Shown: positions 26,082 to 33,725 of the stretch, piece by piece | Layout: every line of letters begins with the position of its first letter | How positions within the stretch are numbered: the stretch's first letter is position 1 | Assembly (NCBI GenBank): GCA_025353625.1 | Contig: JANXOJ010000438.1 | Span: forward strand, 1-36,973 | Reading direction: 5' to 3' | Source: Planctomycetota bacterium | Lineage (GTDB): Bacteria > Planctomycetota > Planctomycetia > Pirellulales > Thermoguttaceae | Length of the DNA: 36,973 nt | The notes under the pieces: model-generated | The model's database searches: none | The model's input: only the letters and a program-made list of their open reading frames with translations | Told to the model about the DNA's origin: nothing | Translations under genes and position numbers: made by a program

Positions 26082-26142
26082 GGTCGGATCAGAAGGGACA
26101 GGGTTCAAAAGGGACGGGGTTCAGATGGGAAGGGGTTCAGGT
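26082..26142. repeat. Short degenerate tandem repeat upstream of the ApgM-like gene
   Basis: Three adjacent units of about 16-18 nt follow one pattern: AGAAGGGACAGGGTTCAA, AAGGGACGGGGTTCAG and ATGGGAAGGGGTTCAG. They begin immediately 5' of the GTG start of the ApgM-like gene, between it and homoserine dehydrogenase. The rest of this 158-nt gap is G/C-rich with no clear hairpin. On the minus strand the repeats would lie in the leader RNA of the ApgM-like gene. Confidence 0.6.
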
Positions 26143-26237
26143 CATTTACACCCCTCTCCCGCGACTGCGAACGGCGACCATGCGAACGTGGCATTCGGTG
26201 CGTGGGGCAGGGGGGTGAGGGCATAGTGGGTCGGGAA

Positions 26238-27545
26238 TTAGTCCCTTACTCGCATTCGCACCGTTCCCGGATGCACGGCCGCAAGACGATTGATGGCGTC
26301 CGTTGCTTCGCGGATCGCGCCTTCCGAGGTTGTATGCGTCATGATGGCCAGTGGCACGGTGCCGCCGGCTTCCGCCGCCGACTCATGTTGAATCACCGAC
26401 GATATCGATATCTTTTGCTTGCCGAGGATGCCGGTGATCTCGGCCATCACGCCGGGCCGATCCGCCACATTGAATCGCAAGTAGAACCGCCCCGGCACGC
26501 TGCTTGGATCGCGCAAACTAACCGGTGCCTCGCGTGCGTCGGACCAAAGCTGCAAGGTGTTGAATGTAATTGCGGTGCGACCCAACAGCGTATCGATCAA
26601 ATCGGCCACGCAGGCGGAGGCGGTAGGCATCTGACCCGCTCCCAAACCGTGCAGAAAAACTCGGCCCACCGCGTCGCCGACAATCCGCATGGCATTGAAC
26701 GCTCCGTGGACTTGCGCCAACGTCGAACGCTGCCGCACCAAGGTTGGCGCAACGTGCAACTGCAAGCCTTCCGCAACCAATTCGGCCACCGCCAGAAGTT
26801 TAATGCAATAACCCAACTCGCGGGCAAATCGCATCTCCGCCACATCGACCGTATCGATGCCGATCCGAGGAATCTGTTTCCAATCGACTCGGGCACCAAA
26901 CGCCAAATGTGCCAAGATCGCCAACTTCTGGGCTGCATCGCTGCCGTTGACGTCCATCGCCGGATTGGCTTCCGCGTAGCCCAGTTTTTGGGCCTCGGCC
27001 AAAGCGTCGGCGTAGCTTTTGCCTTGCTCTTCCATCTGCGTGAGGATGAAATTGCTCGTACCGTTTAAGATTCCGTGAATCGACTGAATCTGATTCGCCA
27101 CCAACGATTGATTGATCGCCGCGATAATCGGAATCCCGCCGCCGACTGCCGCTTCAAAGGCAATCGTTCGCCCCATTTTGCGTGCGCAGTCGAAAAGCTC
27201 AGGCCCGTGTTCGGCGATTACGGCCTTGTTCGCGGTAATCACGTTCTTGCCGCTTTGCAACACGCGGAGCATGATCGACCGATCCGGCTCCAATCCGCCA
27301 ATCAACTGGACGACGGCTTCAATTTCCGGATCGTCGATCACGGCGGAAACGTCGGTCGTCAGAATTCCCGGCGGTACGGCCACATTGCGAGCTCTCTGAA
27401 TATCCGGATCGACGATTTTCACCAAGTCCACACGGCGGCCGGTCTGACGGGAAATGCGGTCTTTGTGCTCCAGTAGCAGACGTGCGACCCCGGAACCGAT
27501 GGTTCCGAAGCCGATAATGGCAACTTTAGCGGTAGACTTTGTCAT
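26238..27545 (-). CDS. hom: Homoserine dehydrogenase
   Basis: A 435-aa protein with the usual three-part layout. An NAD(P)-binding Rossmann domain at residues 1-130 has GFGTIGSG (12-19). A central catalytic domain contains VITANKAVIAEHG, with the conserved Lys, and NGTSNFILTQMEE followed by GYAEANPAMDVNGSDAAQKLAIL, the homoserine dehydrogenase signature. A C-terminal ACT domain (about 355-430, YLRFNVADRPGVMAEI) is the usual site of threonine feedback control. It reduces aspartate semialdehyde to homoserine on the path to threonine and methionine. It lacks an aspartokinase domain, so it is the monofunctional type. It is followed by the ApgM-like gene, giving a likely threonine-branch pair. The SD is weak (GGA about 12 nt upstream of ATG). 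Confidence 0.96.
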   Translation of the reverse strand: MTKSTAKVAIIGFGTIGSGVARLLLEHKDRISRQTGRRVDLVKIVDPDIQRARNVAVPPGILTTDVSAVIDDPEIEAVVQLIGGLEPDRSIMLRVLQSGKNVITANKAVIAEHGPELFDCARKMGRTIAFEAAVGGGIPIIAAINQSLVANQIQSIHGILNGTSNFILTQMEEQGKSYADALAEAQKLGYAEANPAMDVNGSDAAQKLAILAHLAFGARVDWKQIPRIGIDTVDVAEMRFARELGYCIKLLAVAELVAEGLQLHVAPTLVRQRSTLAQVHGAFNAMRIVGDAVGRVFLHGLGAGQMPTASACVADLIDTLLGRTAITFNTLQLWSDAREAPVSLRDPSSVPGRFYLRFNVADRPGVMAEITGILGKQKISISSVIQHESAAEAGGTVPLAIMTHTTSEGAIREATDAINRLAAVHPGTVRMRVRD

Positions 27546-27621
27546 AATAGGGTCCAGAGGGAAGGCACTGCTAAACCATATTAAATCGGCAATCGAGATG
27601 CGTCAACCGGTGGGGGGCTGC

Positions 27622-27663
27622 CCCCTCTTATTGGCTGGCACCCCTCTTATTGGCCGGTGCCAG
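27622..27663. repeat. 19-bp direct duplication with embedded inverted repeat
   Basis: CCCCTCTTATTGGC occurs at 27622-27635 and again at 27641-27654, a 19-nt period (the continuations TGGCA and CGGTG differ). CTGGCACC (27635-27642) is also inversely repeated as GGTGCCAG (27656-27663) with a 13-nt loop. The hairpin could end the transcript of the lipoprotein gene, but no T-run follows it on either strand. Confidence 0.6.
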
Positions 27664-27885
27664 TGCAGCTCTGCCGCTGGAAGCCGAGAATATTCAATTA
27701 GCCTTGGAGTGCTAGCGAGTGTTGGGGCCAAAATTTGATTTCGCGTAGCTGTTTAGCGGGATGAAGTAGCAAGTAAATTGAATTGCCAAAAAAAGTCCCC
27801 GCCGCGTTCATCGCGGTGGAGCGCAAGGTTGAATAGCTAAAAGACGGCCCTTTGTCCGAGAACGAGACCCCCACCTCGCTTGCCA

Positions 27886-27912
27886 AGGTTGTTGAGGATG
27901 GTGAGGTTGGTG
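27886..27912. repeat. Three 9-bp tandem units
   Basis: AGGTTGTTG, AGGATGGTG and AGGTTGGTG are adjacent, giving a 9-bp period with two or fewer changes per unit. They lie downstream of the lipoprotein gene in sequence without a gene. Confidence 0.6.
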
Positions 27913-28003
27913 AATCAGATTGACCGGCTTCCCTAGCCGAAAAGCCTGATTCAGCGTCCAGGGAATAGCCCGCAATCGAGTCATCGTGCGAGTCAAGATA
28001 CGG

Positions 28004-28405
28004 CTAATCCAAGGCAAAGTCGACCGCTTGCCCCGCCGCGACATCGCGGGTGAGCGTCGTGGCAGTGTTGTAGCGAGCCGGCAGCGTCTGCACTTCGTCG
28101 TCGACCATCGGGCTGCTGTCGTTGCCTATCTCGGCGCGGCGCTGGCCAACCTTGCGAAAACTGAGAATTTGGACCTTGTATTTGCCCGGCACGATCCGCA
28201 GCCGATACTGCCCACCCTTCACGATGGCACCCGCCGTGGGACCGTGGCCATCGGCCGGCAGGAAGCTCACCGACCCCTTTTCGACGGCCTTCCCCGCCAC
28301 GGTCACGTTGCCGGTAATCTCCGAAAGCTTCGATCCGCAGCCGGCCACAACCGCAAGCAGCAGCAGGCAGAGCGACGAATGCCGGAAAAAACGTTGGAAA
28401 TTCAT
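28004..28405 (-). CDS. Small lipoprotein with carboxypeptidase regulatory-like fold
   Basis: A 133-aa protein. The N-terminus is a lipoprotein signal: Arg/His-rich start, LLLLAVVAGC core, with Cys in the lipobox VAGC as the expected lipidated residue. The mature part reads as a single beta-sandwich (ITGNVTVAGKAVEKGSVSF, then GGQYRLRIVPGKYKVQI), like carboxypeptidase regulatory-like domains. Proteins of this size and type are commonly found directly downstream of DUF1559 genes in planctomycetes, and here the gap to the DUF1559 stop is only 11 nt, so the two are probably cotranscribed. The function of the pair is unknown; attachment of the pseudopilin-like protein to an envelope structure is a possibility. 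Confidence 0.82.
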   Translation of the reverse strand: MNFQRFFRHSSLCLLLLAVVAGCGSKLSEITGNVTVAGKAVEKGSVSFLPADGHGPTAGAIVKGGQYRLRIVPGKYKVQILSFRKVGQRRAEIGNDSSPMVDDEVQTLPARYNTATTLTRDVAAGQAVDFALD

Positions 28406-28416
28406 GTGGCGGTTCC

Positions 28417-29355
28417 CTAGTAGGCATTGGCATTGACGGTCGCGCCGTCATTTTTCGCGCTCAGCGATTTCCACACGTCGGCGTCAATTTCATTGCTGAT
28501 AAAGATCGTGCTGCCATCGCAGAAAACGGTGTTCACACCGGCCGGATGCTTGCTGCGGGATATCGCATAGACGTCGCTCCTGTTCGTCTGACACGTATCG
28601 AGCGCCCCCTGTGAAACGCACTCCAGCGTATCGAAGTTCGAGTTGGGGGTATAGCGGGACATGAATTGCGCGCAGCCGGGACCGGAATTGAAGAAGTCGC
28701 CGCGGAGATCGAACGCTGCGTCGCTGGGCGACTGAACCACCTCCGCCATCGCCAGGCAATGCGAGGTGCCCTTGGTGACTTCGCGCAGCTTCGTCTTGTG
28801 GTTCGGGCCGAAGGCCCCAATCATGAGATTGTTCGGCCTTGCCGCGCTCGGCAGCTTCTGCGTGAAATCGCAATATCCCCAACTCACCACGAAATTGCAC
28901 CGGCGACGCCCGGCGTACTGATCCCCCTTCCAGATGCCCCAGCGATCGCTCGGGCAATAGTAGATCGGATTCGAGTAGCCGGTCAGCGGGAGATTTTGCG
29001 GGGAATAAAACGTGTAGCCAAAGTCGTACTGCTTGGCGAGCGACCCCGACTCGAAGAACGGCCACAAGTTGACAACAAACGAGTATCGTTGGTACTGGGC
29101 GTTCGCGCCCACGGCACCACCGGATACCACCGAACTGTCCCCTTTCGTGCCGTAGGTGACTCCTTCGGGAAAGTACCCGTAACTCGACTCATGGTTCAAC
29201 AGCGACAACCCCCACTGCTTGAGGTTGTTGCTGCACGACATCCGCCGACCGGCTTCTCTGGCGGCGTTTATCGCCGGCAAAAGCAACCCAATCAAAATAC
29301 CGATGATGGCGATGACGACAAGAAGTTCCACCAGTGTAAAGCCTTTTCGCCGCAT
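28417..29355 (-). CDS. DUF1559 domain prepilin-like protein
   Basis: A 312-aa protein. The start is set at ATG 29355, preceded by GGGAG; longer in-frame readings lack this. The N-terminus MRRKGFTLVELLVVIAI is a type IV prepilin/pseudopilin signal: cleavage after Gly5, methylation at Phe6, then a hydrophobic helix. LLPAINAAREAGRRMSC continues as in the DUF1559 (SBP_bac_10) family, and the C-terminal ISRSKHPAGVNTVFCDGS matches the family's HxGGxN-like motif. DUF1559 proteins are greatly expanded in planctomycetes and their function is not settled; secretion-system or surface structures are suspected. The lipoprotein gene follows 11 nt downstream. Confidence 0.93.
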   Translation of the reverse strand: MRRKGFTLVELLVVIAIIGILIGLLLPAINAAREAGRRMSCSNNLKQWGLSLLNHESSYGYFPEGVTYGTKGDSSVVSGGAVGANAQYQRYSFVVNLWPFFESGSLAKQYDFGYTFYSPQNLPLTGYSNPIYYCPSDRWGIWKGDQYAGRRRCNFVVSWGYCDFTQKLPSAARPNNLMIGAFGPNHKTKLREVTKGTSHCLAMAEVVQSPSDAAFDLRGDFFNSGPGCAQFMSRYTPNSNFDTLECVSQGALDTCQTNRSDVYAISRSKHPAGVNTVFCDGSTIFISNEIDADVWKSLSAKNDGATVNANAY

Positions 29356-29460
29356 GTTGATGCTCCCATAATCGGAATAAGAACCCCCACTGTACGCCGC
29401 TTTCCATTCAATATCAATACCGTTGCGGGAAAAGAAAAGGAAAGACGGGGTAAGTCCAAT

Positions 29461-29487
29461 TTTATAACTAAACTCTCCCCAATTCAA
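29461..29487 (-). promoter_or_regulatory. Possible sigma70-type promoter for the DUF1559 operon
   Basis: On the minus strand TTGAAT (29482-29487) and TATAAA (29461-29466) are separated by 15 nt, shorter than the ideal 17. The position, about 105 nt upstream of the DUF1559 start, is sensible, and the stretch is AT-rich compared with its surroundings. Confidence 0.3.
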
Positions 29488-29628
29488 GGATGCGACAAAG
29501 TTTGCGGTTCGTGCCGATTGGGCGGAATTTTCGCGGGAACTTCTTGCCCGGCGAAAGCGTCGAACTGAGAAGCGGTGGTGTTCCGCGAGTTATAGATCAC
29601 GCTCCCCCTTTTTTTGAGGTCATTTTCC

Positions 29629-30165
29629 ATGAGAAACCTGGTAACGATGCTGTGCGTCCTAGCGGCGACGACGTTGGTGGTCCAAGCGGCGGAAACCGCG
29701 CCCCAAGCGAACCAAATCCCCAATCGGCTGATCGACTACAAAGGCTTTTTGACGACGGCCGCCGAGGTGGCGAATGTCCGCGAGAAGCATCGCGTTACGG
29801 AAGCCGAATTCGTGCGAATGGCGGCCGAAGCGAGCACCGTCATCCTCGACGCTCGTAGCGATTCCAAGTATGCCCTCCTACATATCCGAGGAGCCAAGCA
29901 TCTCTCCTTCCCCGATATTACGGCCAACGAGCTTGCCCTACGGATATCTAGCCGCGAAACTCGCATACTGATTTACTGCAATAACAACTTCGAGAACGAG
30001 CCTAAGGCATTTCCTAGCAAGGTGCCCTCGGCCTCGTTAAACATCCACACGTTCAATACGCTGTACAATTACGGTTATAAGAACGTCTACGAGCTCGGTC
30101 CCCTCGTCGATGTGAAGAAGTCGGCATTGCCCTTCGAGGGAACGCTCGTGCCGACAGGGAAATAG
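29629..30165 (+). CDS. Secreted rhodanese-like domain protein
   Basis: A 178-aa protein. The start is ATG 29629 with GAGG upstream; a TTG at 29614 would overlap that site. Residues 1-20 are a Sec signal peptide ending near VQAA. VILDARSDSKYALLHIRGAKHLSF is the first half of a rhodanese fold, and LIYCNNNFENEP (Cys117) is where the catalytic cysteine loop falls. The loop continues with many extra residues before SLNIHTFNTLYNYGYKNVYELGPLVD. Classical rhodaneses have a short six-residue loop; this one is longer and Asn-rich, so sulfur-transferase activity may be altered or lost. The gene is the first of a rightward set, divergent from DUF1559, and the next secreted protein starts 23 nt downstream. 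Confidence 0.85.
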   Translation: MRNLVTMLCVLAATTLVVQAAETAPQANQIPNRLIDYKGFLTTAAEVANVREKHRVTEAEFVRMAAEASTVILDARSDSKYALLHIRGAKHLSFPDITANELALRISSRETRILIYCNNNFENEPKAFPSKVPSASLNIHTFNTLYNYGYKNVYELGPLVDVKKSALPFEGTLVPTGK

Positions 30166-30188
30166 AGCGTGAAAAGGAAAGCATTGCA

Positions 30189-30728
30189 ATGTTCCGCACG
30201 ATTCTGCTTGCCGCTTATCTAGTTGTCGCCGGCCAAGTCCGAGCCAAGGAGCCGAAGTCCGGCCCTCCTGTCGGACAGCCGCCGGAGGGTGCCTTCAACA
30301 TCGAAACGAAGAAGCCCGAGGATCGCGTCAAGGTGCAGGTTGAAAGGGATTCCGCCACGTTTGAAATTTCGAGCAAGAGCGGAATTGGCGGGGCACAAAT
30401 CAGTTCGGCCAAGGATGCGTGGCCGACGACCGTCACGGTTCGCCTGCATCTCCGCGGCTTGGAGTGGGTTGCCATTTCCGGCGGAATGCACAAACTTACC
30501 GGATCGGTCTTGAGCCATAGCGACAACGCGGCGACTTTGCACCTCAGCGAGGAGGGGAAAAAGGGAGAGCGAGACGCAGGTACGAGTATCAAAACCTTCA
30601 ATTCGGCGGGCAAGCCGATCAAGGGCCTGCCCGGCGAGGGAGGATATTTTGAGATTAGCCTGCCGAAGGCTCTTTTGGAGGGCAAGGTAAAGAAATTGAA
30701 TGTGGACTGGATCGACTTTTATCGCTAG
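30189..30728 (+). CDS. Secreted protein of unknown function
   Basis: A 179-aa protein I do not recognise. Residues 1-20 are a signal peptide (MFRTILLAAYLVVAGQVRA) with likely cleavage near VRA-KEP. The mature part is predominantly beta, with basic and Gly-rich turns: VQVERDSATFEISSKSGIGGAQISS, HLRGLEWVAISGG and GEGGYFEISLPKALLEGK. It has no cysteine in the mature region and no membrane helix. It starts 23 nt after the rhodanese-like gene with an AAGGAAA ribosome site, so the two are probably an operon and may act together in the periplasm. It ends about 100 nt before the next secreted protein gene. Confidence 0.8.
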   Translation: MFRTILLAAYLVVAGQVRAKEPKSGPPVGQPPEGAFNIETKKPEDRVKVQVERDSATFEISSKSGIGGAQISSAKDAWPTTVTVRLHLRGLEWVAISGGMHKLTGSVLSHSDNAATLHLSEEGKKGERDAGTSIKTFNSAGKPIKGLPGEGGYFEISLPKALLEGKVKKLNVDWIDFYR

Positions 30729-30776
30729 CGGTAACTCAAAATTCTCCCGACCGTAATGCCTCCGTAACATTCGTCT

Positions 30777-30784
30777 GATAGAAT
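30777..30784 (+). promoter_or_regulatory. Possible extended -10 element upstream of the 220-aa exported protein gene
   Basis: TGATAGAAT matches an extended -10 (TGn plus TAGAAT, 5 of 6 to TATAAT) and would start transcription near 30791, about 38 nt upstream of the ATG at 30829. There is no recognisable -35 at the usual distance. Confidence 0.3.
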
Positions 30785-30828
30785 CGTTAGAAGTTGAGTG
30801 TTACCCCCTAAGTAAACGGAGAATCATA

Positions 30829-31491
30829 ATGCGTCGAGTTCGTGCATCTTTTTCGGTTTCTTTCTGCGCCTTGGCGGCGTTTGCCATGCTGCCGTCGGCA
30901 TTTTGCGCTGAGCCTACCAAAGCGGCAACACCGCCATCGATTGCCGAGGTCGGTGAGTTGGGTGAGAACGTCTACGATTTGGCAAAGGACAACGATTGGA
31001 CCAAGGCGGAGGCAAAACTGGCTTTGCTGGTGAAGGAGGCTGAATCGCTTCACGCCCAAGTCAAGGACGAAAAAGCCAAAGGAAAGCTCGACAAGTACCT
31101 TGCCGCGCTAAAGACGTCGGTCGCCGCGAAGGATCAACCGGTGACGATGCAGCAAGCCAACAAGGTCACGAAGTTTGCCGCCGATCTGAGCGCGCCGTTC
31201 CATCCGCAGATCCCCGTCGATGTCACGATGCTCGACTACTACGGTCGGGAATTGGAAGTCTGGTCGGCTGCCAAGAACGATAAGAAGCTGAAGAAGGCTG
31301 CCGATTCCTTGGAGACGACCTGGGCCAAGGTGCGTCCTTCCGTGAAGGAGCATGGCGGCGAGAAACAGGCAACCACCTTTGACGGCCTCGTCGCGAAGCT
31401 CAAAGCGGCGACCTCGGCAGAGCAATACAAGGGCGTCGCCACGCCGATCTTGGACGAGGTCGATAATCTGGAAAAGGTCTTTACCAAGTAG
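30829..31491 (+). CDS. Small exported helical protein of unknown function
   Basis: A 220-aa protein. Residues 1-25 are a signal peptide (MRRVRASFSVSFCALAAFAML, cleavage near FCA-EP). The mature part is rich in Lys, Ala and Glu and is predicted to be almost wholly helical (WTKAEAKLALLVKEAESL, KLKKAADSLETTWAKV, TSAEQYKGVATPILDEV), consistent with a four-helix bundle like periplasmic cytochrome b562-type or metal-binding helical proteins. No heme-binding CxxCH motif is present, so I do not call it a cytochrome. The ATG has GGAG about 8 nt upstream. The hairpin at 31520-31553 follows its stop. Confidence 0.78.
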   Translation: MRRVRASFSVSFCALAAFAMLPSAFCAEPTKAATPPSIAEVGELGENVYDLAKDNDWTKAEAKLALLVKEAESLHAQVKDEKAKGKLDKYLAALKTSVAAKDQPVTMQQANKVTKFAADLSAPFHPQIPVDVTMLDYYGRELEVWSAAKNDKKLKKAADSLETTWAKVRPSVKEHGGEKQATTFDGLVAKLKAATSAEQYKGVATPILDEVDNLEKVFTK

Positions 31492-31519
31492 ATCGGACGG
31501 ATCGCGGGCCGGAGCAAGA

Positions 31520-31553
31520 TTTGTAGGACGGACTCGGAGGTCCGTCCTACAAA
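31520..31553. repeat. Perfect 14-bp inverted repeat hairpin downstream of the exported protein gene
   Basis: TTTGTAGGACGGAC (31520-31533) pairs perfectly with GTCCGTCCTACAAA (31540-31553) around a 6-nt loop. It lies 29 nt after the stop codon and could act as a terminator or transcript stabiliser, although no T-run follows. Hairpins of this GTAGGACGGACxxxxGTCCGTCCTAC type resemble dispersed elements seen in planctomycete genomes. Confidence 0.65.
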
Positions 31554-31665
31554 ATGCCGCAAAACTCGCCAGGGAACAACCTCTTTCGTTTCTCGCCATC
31601 TTCGTAAATCTTGGCGTGGCGAATGCATTTCCCAAAACTTTCAACCTGCCCCCCGAATCAACTGG

Positions 31666-31694
31666 TTGTGGAAAAAGTATTTTAACCTTACAAT
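31666..31694 (+). promoter_or_regulatory. Candidate promoter for purF, placed for leaderless transcription
   Basis: TTGTGG at 31666-31671 and TACAAT at 31689-31694 are separated by exactly 17 nt, and TACAAT matches 5 of 6 positions of the -10 consensus. The ATG of purF begins at 31701, just 6 nt after the -10 box, and no Shine-Dalgarno lies between. If this promoter is real, the transcript would begin at or next to the start codon. Confidence 0.45.
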
Positions 31695-31700
31695 AACAAC

Positions 31701-33302
31701 ATGAGCGAACTACGCGACGAATGTGGTGTGGCCGCGATCTATCACCTCGCAGGCCGGGGGCCGAGTCCGTTGTGCGTCGATTGCACGCCGGATACGGTGT
31801 CTCGTTTCATGCCTCGGATGTTGCTGGACATCCAGAATCGCGGCCAGTTGGCAGCCGGCATATCGAGCTTTAATTCCCATCGAAAAACCCTGATCGACAC
31901 CTACAAAGACGTGGGAACCGTCTGCGAGGTGTTCAAAATGAACCATCGGGCCCCTTATCTGGCCCTGATGGAAGCCTACGATGGCCGTGCGGCAATCGGA
32001 CACGTCCGCTATGCAACTTGCGGGGCGGACGACCGAGGATATGCCCAGCCTTTCGAGCGACCGCACATTAAAAAGCACAAATGGTTCAGCTTCGCCTTCA
32101 ACGGACAGTTGGCCAACTACAAAGAGTTACAGGCGGAATTATTGGCGGATGGCAACAACCATCTGGCTCGCGAGACCGATACGGAGGTCTTCATGCACCA
32201 AATTTCGCAGGCGTTGTCGTCGGACAAGCAGCCGCCGTTGATTGACGTCATGCGGCGGATCGGCGAGAAGTTCGACGGTGCCTACAGTTTTGTCTTTCTC
32301 GATGCCTTGGGCGATATGATTGTCGCCCGCGACCCGCTGGGCATCAAGCCATTGTGCTACGCCGTCGAGGGCCCGCTATTTGCCGCCGCGAGCGAGAGTG
32401 TGGCGTTGATGAACTTGGGATTTACTCCGGAGAGTATCAAACCGGTTCCGCCCGGCCAGGCGATCGTCATCAGCAACGACCAACTGGATATTCTGCCCTT
32501 TGCCCCCAGCCCCCGCAAGGCGCATTGCTTCTTTGAATGGGTCTATTTTGCCAACGTGGCCAGCACGCTCGACAACCGCAGCGTCTATTTGACGCGCAAG
32601 GCCCTGGGTGAAGAACTGGCGCGATTGGAAACGGTCGAAATTGACGAAGACACGGTCGTAGTCCCGGTCCCCGATACGAGCAAAGCCGCAGCCGACGCGA
32701 TGGCCTACGCGCTAAAGATTCCATGCGTTGAAGGTCTGATCCGCAATCGCTACACCGGCCGGACCTTCATCGAGGCCAGCGGCGATCGCAAGCGCAAAGC
32801 TGAAACCAAATACACGCCGCTCCGCGAGGTGCTGGAGGGCAAGCGCGTGATCCTGGTCGAGGACTCGATCGTTCGCGCTACCACGCTCAAGGTGCTGCTG
32901 GAACGCATCCGTCAGACCGGTTTGCCGCGCGAAATCCATGTGCGCGTGGCGTGCCCTCCGATCGTTTCTCCGTGCTTCTACGGCATCGATATGTCGACCG
33001 TCGGCGAATTGTTTGCAGCTCAATTCATGCAGGACGGCCCGTTGACGGCGGAAATCGAAGCCAAGATGGCCAGCCGTTTGGGGGCCGATTCGTTGCGTTA
33101 TCTGCCCTTGGAGTCGGTCGAGCGGGCCATCGGCCTAACTCCCGGCAACCTCTGTCAGGCGTGCATCACCGGCACCTACCCAACTCCGTGCGGCCAACAG
33201 TTGGCCCACTTGGCTCTTGAAAATGATCGCAACAACATTGCCGGCCGGACCTACGAGGCGGTCGGCGGAGCACGACAGCTTTTATTGCGGCAGGGTAATT
33301 AA
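31701..33302 (+). CDS. purF: Amidophosphoribosyltransferase
   Basis: A 533-aa protein that makes phosphoribosylamine from PRPP and glutamine, the first step of purine synthesis. [15 protein letters not shown] shows a short propeptide before the catalytic Cys8, which becomes the N-terminal residue after processing. The glutaminase half has GHVRYATCG and [11 protein letters not shown] (the usual HNG is FNG here). The phosphoribosyltransferase half holds [13 protein letters not shown] and the PRPP loop [31 protein letters not shown] and [12 protein letters not shown] supply the cysteines that bind the [4Fe-4S] cluster in Bacillus-type enzymes. The gene stands alone with its own promoter, not in a pur operon. 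The N-terminal half has more divergent residues than usual; a paralogue elsewhere cannot be excluded. Confidence 0.93.
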   Translation: MSELRDECGVAAIYHLAGRGPSPLCVDCTPDTVSRFMPRMLLDIQNRGQLAAGISSFNSHRKTLIDTYKDVGTVCEVFKMNHRAPYLALMEAYDGRAAIGHVRYATCGADDRGYAQPFERPHIKKHKWFSFAFNGQLANYKELQAELLADGNNHLARETDTEVFMHQISQALSSDKQPPLIDVMRRIGEKFDGAYSFVFLDALGDMIVARDPLGIKPLCYAVEGPLFAAASESVALMNLGFTPESIKPVPPGQAIVISNDQLDILPFAPSPRKAHCFFEWVYFANVASTLDNRSVYLTRKALGEELARLETVEIDEDTVVVPVPDTSKAAADAMAYALKIPCVEGLIRNRYTGRTFIEASGDRKRKAETKYTPLREVLEGKRVILVEDSIVRATTLKVLLERIRQTGLPREIHVRVACPPIVSPCFYGIDMSTVGELFAAQFMQDGPLTAEIEAKMASRLGADSLRYLPLESVERAIGLTPGNLCQACITGTYPTPCGQQLAHLALENDRNNIAGRTYEAVGGARQLLLRQGN

Positions 33303-33313
33303 GGTTGGCAGAC

Positions 33314-33616
33314 GTGCGGCGCAACGTGCTGGGAATCTTGGCCATCGGCTTCCTAGCTGCTGGAACCGCCTGTAGCTTCCATCCTTCACTAACGGACTAC
33401 GCTAACTTCGGCTTGCTCGCCATGCGTGCTGGGCTAATTTGCGGAATCGCTTGGTTGGCCTGGCCCGACCTCCGCCGATTGCCCGAGTGGCTCCTGTTCG
33501 CCGTCCCCATCGTGGTCTTGGTCCTTGTGGCCAGGCCGCGCTATTTGCTCTTGCTGCTGCCGGTGCTGGTGGTGTTGGCAATCCTCAAGCCGCGTTTCGG
33601 CCGCCGTAGCCGATAG
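33314..33616 (+). CDS. Small integral membrane protein
   Basis: A 100-aa protein with about three hydrophobic segments (NVLGILAIGFLAAGTA, FGLLAMRAGLICGIAWLAW, and WLLFAVPIVVLVLVA running into LLLLLPVLVVLAIL) and a basic C-terminus KPRFGRRSR. The start is chosen at GTG 33314 because AAGG lies 9 nt upstream; an in-frame TTG at 33305 overlaps that site and would add three residues. It starts 11 nt after the purF stop, so it is probably cotranscribed with it. No family is recognised and its function is unknown. Confidence 0.6.
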   Translation: MRRNVLGILAIGFLAAGTACSFHPSLTDYANFGLLAMRAGLICGIAWLAWPDLRRLPEWLLFAVPIVVLVLVARPRYLLLLLPVLVVLAILKPRFGRRSR

Positions 33617-33684
33617 AGCGTATGCCGGAACGAGCGGAGCGCGGTTCAAACTACCGGCTGCGGGAAAACTTGCCGGCCCGACTG

Positions 33685-33713
33685 TTGACACCCTATCGAG
33701 TTAATGCGAGAAT
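33685..33713 (+). promoter_or_regulatory. Strong sigma70-type promoter candidate for the 679-aa kinase
   Basis: A perfect -35 TTGACA (33685-33690) and GAGAAT (33708-33713) are separated by 17 nt. TG one base upstream of the -10 (TGCGAGAAT) forms an extended -10. Transcription would start near 33720, about 179 nt upstream of the kinase ATG. Confidence 0.55.
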
Positions 33714-33725
33714 GGGACCGGTTTG

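Larger units (their letters stand above)
27546..28003. other. Repeat-bearing intergenic region between hom and the lipoprotein gene
   Basis: 458 nt with no credible gene. It should contain the hom promoter and the end of the DUF1559/lipoprotein transcript. It holds a 19-bp duplication at 27622-27659, an overlapping hairpin at 27635-27663, and three 9-bp units at 27886-27912. A small open frame at 27698-27886 on the minus strand has no family features and no good ribosome site; I treat the region as accumulated repeat debris. Confidence 0.55.

Noticed and set aside
27698-27886. 62-aa minus-strand frame between hom and the lipoprotein gene
   Set aside because: No Shine-Dalgarno, no family resemblance, composition of intergenic debris, and overlap with small repeats.
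30829-31491. Exported helical protein considered as a cytochrome c' or b562 homologue
   Set aside because: No CxxCH motif and no clear pair of axial ligands; only the helical composition is similar.
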